A stretch of 64,000 nucleotides of DNA from Trichostrongylus colubriformis (taxonomy: Eukaryota; Nematoda; Chromadorea; Rhabditida; Trichostrongylidae): NCBI GenBank assembly GCA_963978905.1, contig OZ022260.1, positions 35,171,326 through 35,235,325 of the forward strand, read 5' to 3'. Below the pieces are notes generated by a model. That model had not been told where the DNA came from. It saw only the letters and a program-made list of their open reading frames with translations, and did not search any database. Shown here in pieces: positions 55,889 through 64,000 of the stretch (its first letter is position 1; every line of letters starts with the position of its first letter). The position numbers were made by a program, and so were the translations under genes.

Positions 55889-56477
55889 CTGAAAATCTTT
55901 GGGTCAAATATTCAACTTTATCAAACAGTAAAGGTTTACACTTCAACAACGTGTCAGTCAACTTTTGAAGCGGAGATGGTGCATTGAGTAAGGGCGTAAG
56001 GCGTAACAACACGCCTTCCTTACTCGTAGATCGAACCTGATCGCATCAGCCGAATGCTACGATCCAGGAGAAGATTCAAGTCTTTTAAAAGGATTTTTCC
56101 AGATGTAATTTTGAATTAAGCTAAAGAAGCTACGGAACGACTTGAACAACTCCCTATCTGCATTTCTATCCAGCCAGCAAGAGCGTAGACGGTTGAAAGG
56201 TAACGGCAGAGGCAGCCTACGCCTAAGCGGGGTGTCTGAGTTGTGGCCTATTTGAAAACTGCACATTTTGGATTTGGAAAACGGGCCGGTTTGCGTGGGA
56301 ATGTTTAACTGGGTTCAAGATGTAAGTCATTATATCCACAACTTGGGGAGATGAACGCATCTAGAGCAGCGATTTCTTAGACAAAGAGTTGACAGACGGC
56401 GTCCGGGACCTCCTCGTATGATGTAAGCTCTACGTTTCGGTATCTTTGGGCAAGATGGAGTCATGCTCAAGTTAGCA

Positions 56478-56700
56478 AGGGCGTGTATCGTTATGACAGG
56501 ATTTCGCAACGCGGCTTGCGGCGTGCGATGCAATGTGTATAACTCGGGGTCACCGAATGTGGTCGGGTCCCGAAATGATTATTTCCTTATTTTGTGGGTA
56601 ATTGTTCAGTACTCAACTATAGACCGCTCGTTCCTCTAGATCGTTCGCATCGTGATGCACGGTGCACTTCAATGTGAAGTCCTGTTTTAACGGTACACCT
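56478..56700. repeat. Foldback MITE, Mutator-like, diverged copy
   Basis: Left GGGCGTGTATCGTTATGACAGG then ATTTCGCAACGC; right AAGTCCTGTTTTAACGGTAC. Related to 2,796-3,024 and 30,831-31,926. From 56,700 to 57,990 no gene was found; a 16-bp G run is near 57,301. Confidence 0.55.
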
Positions 56701-58028
56701 CCGACTAGCGATAACTGGCAACGCTCTTACTCAAAACTATTGAAAGAGCCGGAAAAAGGGTGGGGCAAAGAAGGAAAGCGTTTTTGAAAACTCAGTTCTT
56801 TGTTAGCGAACATCCGAGCTCAGATAAGAAACTGTGAAGCGAAACTCGAGTTTAAAGAAGCACCTTGCGGTGTTATTGCGTTCCTAGCGCATCTTACCAC
56901 AAGCTACACACTTTAGGGGCTGAGTTGCCTGCTGGCAGTGGGCAGTTAAGACCGTCATAGTTGTCATTTGATGTCGCGTTGACGAATGAGATTTCGTTCA
57001 TAGTGGTGTTGAACAAGTGAAACAACAAACAACAAAAAGAGTGGCACAACGACGGGGAGAATGAGTGAAAAAGGAGTTTATGATTTGAAAAAAATCCAGT
57101 TGTAATAAACGATCGAAATTAACTATACACTCGACGTCTTGGCAAGATGCTATGGCGTCATGTGTACAATTAAAACTTAACGAACTGCAAGTGTTCAGCA
57201 TAGGCCAGAGTTGCCTCCCGATATCTCTATAAAGAAGAAATATGAATTATTAACAAAGAATTGAACAAAGAATATTATGAATTGCATAGAAAAATTTTCA
57301 GGGGGGGGGGGGGGGGAAGAAGCAAAGAAGCACATAAACCTCCGTTTCGCTCGTGCTCTTACACCAGTGTCCTTACCTCAATGGAGATCTTTTAGGCAAA
57401 GGCTTGTTAGACAGTTACTAGTAGCACCTGGTAGAGAAGAAAACGTAATGACTACGTACTTCTGAATGGCTGCCATTTGAACTCAAAATATGAAAAGCGA
57501 ATTTTTTTCTGTTTTGTGTTTTCAAAGGTCTTGTAAGAGACTTCACGGCGAGGACTGCACTTTTACATATTAATAATTGACCAGCTATATGCACTCCTTT
57601 TTTAATGAGACGGCGTCAGTTCTAGCTTCTCTTTCATTCATAGAAAATTGTTTTGAAGATGAAGTACGTGTGAATGAGTGTCACATGTAAGGACATGCTC
57701 CTTTGACGATAAGCAGATTTCACACGAATCCTGTCTACACGCAACGAGGCGGAAGTGCGAGCCTTACAGCAAGCTCACTGACAAAAGTTTGTGACGAAGG
57801 GGGTTGTGTGAAAAAAAAACTCATCACTACAACATGCATGCTATGTGTACATATCAAAGCATACAAATGAAGGATTACTTCAACTGTCATTAAAGGAATA
57901 TTCCATGATGATTTTCAATTCGGAAAATGCAGTCTTCGTCATCAAGCAAAAAGTTTTCCAGTACTACCTTTTGGGCCTCATCCACACTGTGTTTACTACA
58001 AGTATGCTGAGCTATGGGCAAAAGCTCC

Positions 58029-58102
58029 GGTCTCGGACGGGACTCGAACCCGCACTCGATGCTTTCCGGGCATATGTGCTAATCCATTTCACTGCCGAGA
58101 CC
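58029..58102 (-). mobile_element. tRNA-derived SINE head, family 2, copy 2 (tRNA-shaped)
   Basis: On the minus strand 74 nt begin GGTCTCGG and end CCGAGACC, giving a full acceptor stem. An A-box-like GGCAGTGAAATGGATTAGC, an ATGC..GCAT anticodon arm (loop CCGGAAA) and a B box GGGTTCGAGTCCC follow in order. The loop has C, not T, before the anticodon position. The same sequence occurs elsewhere in the window with a shared downstream body (TTTTGCCCATAGCTCAGCAT), so it is a SINE head and not a functional tRNA gene. The body runs toward lower coordinates, to about 57,990 or beyond. Confidence 0.6.
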
Positions 58103-58744
58103 GTCTCAAAGAAAAAAAAATATCAAAATCAGTATCTATGTACTCAAAGGCGCATTCCAGGATTACCTTGAGGGGGATGAAATGCTAAATTATGAAATTA
58201 GAGGTGCTGTGGATTACGCTGATAAGGAAAAATCCGAAATTAGCTCACGAAAAAGCCAAAAATAAGGTCTCCTGACATCTCGCCTTGAACGAGATTACCG
58301 CGTGAAAGCGAGTTTTTGAATCAGTACGCGTTGAATGGTATCATAGAGAACTCTAAGATATCACTATTTGCTCATGTCAACGTCTTCTTTTTCACTGGCA
58401 TCTCTTCCTTACCTTATATTATCACGCAAATCGTAGGCCTCATTTGCCACGTTGTTGCCATGATTGCCACCGTCATTGCCAACAGTCACGTCTGGGGTAA
58501 GCTAGGTGGAGTCGCGCTTGCTTATGTGCATCTGCACGCTCCAGGAGCTGACACCCACGGCCCGGTGAAGGTACAGACTGTGAATCGGACTATCTGACCA
58601 CGGCAGAAGCTGTAACACCTTGATTTCTCTCATCGCTGGAATGACATGTTTTAGCAATGAAAATCGCATGGTATCGCCAAAGAGTAGATTTTATGCCTTT
58701 ATTGAATAATAGCTATGCTCAAACAATGCTTCAAATCTTTTTAC

Positions 58745-59345
58745 TATAATAGTATGCTGAGTTATGGGCGAAAGCTATGGTGCCGAACGGGATTCGAATC
58801 CGCACTTCATGCTTTCCGGGCATACAGTAGCGCTCGGCCAAAACTTTTTTGTCACAACTTTTTTTCTACTTGACCAAGTTTGACAAAATTTTAATATGTG
58901 GTGCCTGAACCTACTGTCAGCACTTCCTTATACTTGAGGGCCGCTTGACACTTTTTATGGTTTTTTACAAGAATTTACTACAAGACCACCGAAAAAAGTA
59001 AAGGGCTTGGTCGAGAGAAACGGCTTTTTTTACAAAAACAAAACGAGCAAGCCTCAGAGAACATTAATATTTTGTAGAGAGACCGCGACTTTTGATGACA
59101 GCGGCACAGCGGGACGGCATAGCGATGGCATGCCAAAATTAAAAAATTTCATATAACCAGGTAACCTACACCGTTGAGCGCCAGAATAATATATTAAGTA
59201 TGCAGTGTCTCCAAGTACAACATACTAAAATTTCTCTTAGATCGGTGCAGTTGCAAAAAAGTTACAAGTGAAAAACCCAAGTGAACAACCATTTGGCCGA
59301 ATACTTTTGAGCGCTACTGTATGTGCTAATCCAACACACGAGACC
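58745..59345 (-). mobile_element. tRNA-derived SINE, family 2, copy 3, split by a MITE
   Basis: The body and 3' half of the head are at 58,745-58,824; the 5' part (TATGTGCTAATCCA..CGAGACC on plus) is at 59,320-59,345. The MITE 58,825-59,319 sits between them. Joining the flanks with one TA restores the uninterrupted order of copy 2. Confidence 0.7.
58825..59319. mobile_element. Tc1-like MITE, CAGTAGCGCTC family, copy 2
   Basis: 495 bp, inverted ends CAGTAGCGCTC, TA duplicated at 58,823-58,824 and 59,320-59,321. Nearly collinear with 20,514-21,007. No transposase. Inserted inside a SINE head, so younger than that SINE copy. Confidence 0.9.
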
Positions 59346-62300
59346 CCTTTCACCTTAAAAACACCAGAAGGGGGTAATTTTGGCTTACGGTAGAACAGAC
59401 GTAGTGTGGACGATTTAAAGTGGCCGCCATTACACAAACTCGCCAATTTGACGCCTTGGCATGTGCCAAGAGAAGATGTTTCTATTACAAATTTGTTTTT
59501 TTCCTTTTACTTTTTCCTTTATTCTTTCTTACACTGTTTCTAGATGTTCTTACATGAATGCTAATGTAGTTGGTAATGGCCACTCCACTGCGCTGGGAGT
59601 CAGGTGCTACAACAAAAGTTGGCCCGCGGCCCGTCTCCTACAGCGGACAACTCGGAAAGTCAGTGCGATGGTGCGAATGAGGCGCGAATACACACCGCAG
59701 CGATGCACTTTTGAATTCGGGTTTTTTCACTGATTATCGCTTCTAACCTTCTGCGTTCGTTACAAAATGCTCATTTCTTTGTATTTTTCCCTTGTTTCGG
59801 ACCCCTTCCGGTTCCTTTAACTCAGCCTTTGAATGGTATATTACCACAGCTTATCAGCACTCACCGTAAAACGTGTTGGGCCGGTTGACCATATTAGCAT
59901 ATCATATTTTATCGTAGTCGATCAGCAGCTTTGTCACGTAGTTGCTATCAACGAATAGCGGATCTCTATCTGCACTAAGGTGGCCAGGGTGAGGCGGCAG
60001 TCGGGATCCCTTGACGGTTGGAGGTCGTACATATTGACATATTGAAGGGCGAGACGGTGGGCGCAATCGCAGAGGTAAGCAATGGTCCCAGGCTAGATGA
60101 TAAGCGGACTTGCTGTTGGCTGACCCGGCTATGTGCAAAAATATGATTTGATTTGAACGATCAACACAAATTACTTAGCATCTGAATAATTACCCATGTT
60201 GCAGAGGTTATGTAGCCGTTGAAAGGGAATCGTACTTGAATCTTCGTTGAAGTGGGGGGGGGGGGCTTTTAACCCTGACCCGGTCATTTTCCTCGACACC
60301 TGAGGTGGTGGACCTGCACTAACTTCATAGGTTGTCACCCACTCCCCCCCCCCCTTTTTCCTTCCTCTCCACTACCCCAAAAAACTCGATCAAGTGTTAA
60401 CTTCGAATCGGAATAAGCAATAAGTATTCAGACTCTATCAACATCCACATGCTCAAAAACAAAAATTTGGTATGCGCCGTGCACTCAGCTTCCCTCTTGA
60501 GATTGAGTTACACATAAACAAGTTTACCTAACCTGCATAAAGTATTTTGGTGAGAAAATATTTTTATCTCAGAAAAAAAACATTCAAGAAATCCGTATTT
60601 CCAATCCTAATTTCCCAGAATTCAACGAAACTTTCTGAGACGTTTATCATGCCAAAAACCTCATCGAAAATTCCATTGTCTTGCGTTTTAGCCGATTTTT
60701 TATAGTAAAATCGACAGAAGTTCAACATCGCTTCAAAAGACCAGCTGTTTTAAGGCCTGTCGTCATCAATACTTAGCTTCGTTCTCTAATTTAATCCAGT
60801 CCTAGTTTTTGTACGTTGTAATTGATAATTTACATCTAAAAATCTCATTGTAGTGATTAGCCAAGGCAGTGGCTTGAGCACTGTTGAGTTTTCTTCTCTT
60901 TTATCATCATTCTGTTCGTTTCGCACCAGCGACATTGTCCTATGTAATGGCGCATGTAATAACGTAATAAATAAACAAATAAGTAAATAAAAGCGAACTT
61001 GAAACAGCAGGGTATTATTAGAAAAAAAGAAGAACTAACGGAGATAACTATGACATTTCTCGAGCCACCACATTGTACTTCACTATGCATACTACGGACC
61101 AACGCGAAAAAAGCGTGATGTAAGTAGGTGAAGGAAATCGACGACGGATAACAAGCTGACTAGCCGGCTGGCTGGATGGATGGTTGGTTCTTTGGTTAGC
61201 GGCGGAAAAGGCGCGGCCAAGCGCAATGCGAAAGGAGAAGCATTGTGTTATTCGAGTGCTCCATATCATGCGACAGCATAATCGTCCAGACCGATAAAAT
61301 GAATGGTGCTGACATGCACACAAGTTTATTTAACGCATATCGTTTCCCATCGAAAGTTTCAGCACGGAATATTTAATGGTGGAAAATTTATGCGTTGATG
61401 AAAAAGGATTCGCTCAATAGGAAGCACATGTTTGACGAGAAGCATTTAGTAACAGAATTTGGAAAAATTTTAACCTATTTATCAGGCTTTACATCCTATG
61501 TGAGGTAGTCTGATATGAAAAAGGTGGTATATCAGTGGCCATGCTGCTACCGGTAGCGTTTCTTGATTAGGGCTCTGTCAAGTATGCTTAGCTCATTATC
61601 TCTTGGGATCGGTAAGTCTCGTACGTCGACTGATCCTAAAGGCCACTGTACTGTGCCTGTCTTCTAACTGCAATGCACCTTAAAATCCATGAAGAGTTGT
61701 TGTTCAGCGATTCTACCAAAAGAAAAGGCAATGCCGGACCGTCGATGAACTGATTTAGGTGGTTCTGATTGACTGGAACATTAGTCAGTCAGAACCTTGA
61801 TGAAGCAAGTATGCAAAACCTGGTTCAGAGTATGCCGAACAAGTTGTTCGAGCTGACTCAAAACCCCAGAGGACCTGGTTCAATCGATGATGTGCTTGTT
61901 TTTTATTAAATGTCCACATACTTTTGGTACGAGCAAAATTTTCACAATATTAAAAAAAAATGTTAAATCGCCCACAAAACCCTCTCTGGTAAGGTATTCT
62001 AAGGTTATCGCATGCAAGGGATCGAACAGTGAGAACCGTGTGTTGCGAAAATGAACGGCGTATTTGTCAGGCCAACATTTGAGCTATTCACATACTTTTG
62101 GTACGGACTGTATAGAGTTAATTGCATTGAAATTCTACCTCTATTTCGGGAGGAAATGGGGTGCATGGTGCATCCAAAGAAAACTACATGGTGCTGAGAG
62201 AACGGACCAAATATGACATTGGTTGAAAGATTGAAAGGTACTGGAAGACATTTGTTGACATGGCGTCACATTTAAATCCACAATGCAGTGTGCATCCCGT

Positions 62301-62639
62301 GCCTCTGCGATTTTTAATAGATGACCAGCGCATGGCGCGCTCTCAAGTCGCTGAACATCGCTATTTACCCAGTTTCTACTACTTCTTACCAGGAATCTGA
62401 ATGCAACACATTATGATGACCGAAGCGATCAGTCGGAATAATGTAAAGGTACGGAGTAAATTTGGAAGGAAATATTTCTGACCCCATTCAGAAGGCACAG
62501 GTGCAGTTACGGAGGGCAGTGCCACTGGAATTATCTCTAGCTTTTTCGACCGTGCGAGATGGCTGGATGGTGTCGAACGTTCCCGCAGCAAAACATGAAA
62601 GTAAATGGGAAAGTTCTCAGCATTAGTCATTCCCTTTTA
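59346..62639. other. Intergenic, no supported gene
   Basis: Minus-strand frames at 59,902-60,138 (ending NYVTKLLIDYDKI) and 62,379-62,630 (one hydrophobic segment, then a GTAAG) are weak exon candidates without partners. Poly-G and poly-C runs lie near 60,247 and 60,346. Confidence 0.3.
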
Positions 62640-63290
62640 TTTGATCCTCGCGTATTCTAGTTCCATTCAAAATCGTGGTGATACGTGAATGCGATTTGGC
62701 TCATATAATGACTTGCGGAGGCAAGCCGATGCCGATTCACCTATTCCAAAATGATGGAAGGCTTGATTGGCTGATTGGCAAAGGAATCGTCCACGGGAAA
62801 ACGAGTTTTATGTTAGCCACATGTTCGTGTTGCATTAGCCAGATGTGGGCCGCACGCAAAGTTTCACGCAAAAAAGGGAGCCTTCAACTAAGATACAGCA
62901 CCACAAAATCTTGGTCGAGGGCTGGACCTCCAAAGTGCCCGCCCCGCCGTCCGCCGCGTTCGGAGTCGCGTTATAGGGATAGAATGTTACGTTAACAGCC
63001 CCACTCTCCGTTCCCAACCGCGGCGGACGACGAAACGGAGCTTTCACTCAGAGGCCCTGCCCACCCGGCCAAGAATCTGGGGAGCTGTATCATAGCCGAA
63101 GGCTCCCTTTTTTGCGCGAATTTCAGTATGTGGCTTTTATTAAGCAAATACAACATAAACATGAAGGTGACAAAGAAGCTAATTTTTTCATGGACAATTC
63201 CTTTAAGCGAGCGTTGACGGGAAATTGGATCCTCGCACTGTGAAAGTGGGAGAGCGCCACTGTCACTACACCACTTCGTCTATGAGAAAC
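62640..63290 (-). mobile_element. tRNA-derived SINE, family 1, copy 3, split by a MITE
   Basis: The body (ATTCTAGTTCCATTCAAAAT onward) is at 62,648-62,779. The tRNA-like head (GGATCCTCGCACTGTGAAAG then GCGCCACTGTCACTACACC on plus) is at 63,208-63,290. They are separated by the 62,780-63,207 element. Order and orientation match the copy at 2,262-2,522. Confidence 0.6.
62780..63207. repeat. MITE, TTAAAGGAATCGTCCATGG family, copy 2, nested in SINE
   Basis: Left AAAGGAATCGTCCACGGG; right is the inverse of CTTAAAGGAATTGTCCATGA. The interior GCGGCGGACGACG and AAGATACAGCACCACAAA blocks match 34,051-34,512. Confidence 0.75.
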
Positions 63291-64000
63291 ATAGTAGTAC
63301 AATACCTCGTGACTCCCGAAGAAGATCAAATGCACGTCGCAATCAATATGGATCGATAACACTCGGGTATTTTCTCCTATTATAGAGTTATCGAAATCGT
63401 GAAGAGAAATCGGGGAACTATGAATAAAGGCTATACTGAGGAGTTTCATATAGTCCTCAGATGAAGCCAATAACTGGTAGTATATTGAATGCGTATCCAC
63501 TCATTCTTACTAATACACATATATCTTGAGCGGAATACCTCGATGATGGATTAATTTGAGCGCATTATGAAGGTCCGCATGAGTAAGGTGCACTTGTCAG
63601 ACGAGCTTTTTTTGCATGTCAGCTGTGAGACACTAAATCTTCACGGGAGATGGCGTTCTCATTCACGAAGCTCTCAACGACTACATAACATATATGGAGC
63701 GTGAAAAGGACAAGAGAGATATATTGGAGAAGTGCATTACACATTGTACCCCGCTCTTCCACGCCGTAAACGGTGATACGTCACAAATACGTGCACTGCT
63801 TAGAAATCCCCACAATTCCATTTCAAACTGAAATACTCTTTAGAGATTGTCGGCTGAATTTCTACAAAGGAGAACTCAAAAAATCACAGTGCGCTTTTCG
63901 AAAATTAGAACTCAAGGTTGATGCAATTGCACATATGCCCCAGCCTATTTGATGCAGGAAATCCTAAAGTTGAAGGAATACTTCAAAATTCGTAACTAAA
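63291..64000. other. Window end, no supported gene
   Basis: The minus-strand frame 63,123-63,500 spans a MITE end and is unlikely to be real. A plus-strand frame at about 63,634-63,828 includes TPLFHAVNGDTSQIRALL, faintly ankyrin-like, but has no ATG at its start and no clear acceptor. Confidence 0.3.

Noticed and set aside
58029..58102. Functional tRNA gene (Ser-like anticodon GGA)
   Set aside because: Atypical anticodon loop, no long variable arm as tRNA-Ser needs, and repeated copies with a shared SINE body.
63634..63828. Possible ankyrin-repeat exon at the window end
   Set aside because: Only a faint match over about 18 residues, with no acceptor in the right phase.

Overview
The window looks like nuclear DNA of a nematode, most likely a strongylid (hookworm-type) worm. 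The reasons are small exons separated by introns with TTTCAG-type acceptors, start codons sitting just downstream of a TTTTAG acceptor as expected for spliced-leader addition, a retromer sorting nexin built like the worm gene, and a dense load of mariner relics, foldback MITEs and tRNA-derived SINEs. The genus is an inference; nothing here proves it. No bacterial operon, rRNA gene, CRISPR array or phage was seen. Most long open frames are chance frames inside repeats. The real genes had to be assembled exon by exon from splice sites and reading phase.

Four genes are supported. (1) About 1.46-4.27 kb, minus: a lysine-, proline- and glutamine-rich protein of unknown function, five exons all in phase 0, 5' end uncertain. 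(2) 10.24-16.81 kb, minus: a complete 12-exon sorting nexin 1/2 (snx-1), 470 aa, with PX and BAR domains. (3) 18.95-23.38 kb, plus: a complete 4-exon Ly6/three-finger GPI-anchored surface protein of 148 aa. (4) 25.17-32.55 kb, minus: a 7-exon Ras-like small GTPase of 233 aa with an unusual G3 motif and no CaaX box. snx-1 and the Ly6 gene are divergent across 2.1 kb; the Ly6 and GTPase genes converge. These are separate transcription units with no evident shared pathway. snx-1 would act in endosome-to-Golgi retrieval, the Ly6 protein at the cell surface and the GTPase in signalling.

The rest is mobile-element debris. There are mariner elements with TA target duplications at 5.4, 30.9, 52.5 and 54.6 kb, a foldback of mariner ends at 27.3 kb and a decayed transposase at 42.9 kb. 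There are Tc1-like MITEs at 20.5 and 58.8 kb, and several foldback families, some with 9-bp target duplications typical of Mutator-like elements. Two tRNA-derived SINE families are present, and three SINE copies are themselves split by later insertions. A possible GIY-YIG (Penelope-type) retroelement relic lies at 46.2-47.4 kb. The large introns of all four genes carry these elements.

From 33 to 64 kb no convincing gene was assembled. A few isolated exon-like frames (39.6, 50.6 and 55.7 kb) are listed at low confidence. The most striking structural feature is a palindrome with 133-bp, almost identical arms at 52,867-53,151, inside an old, decayed mariner relic.
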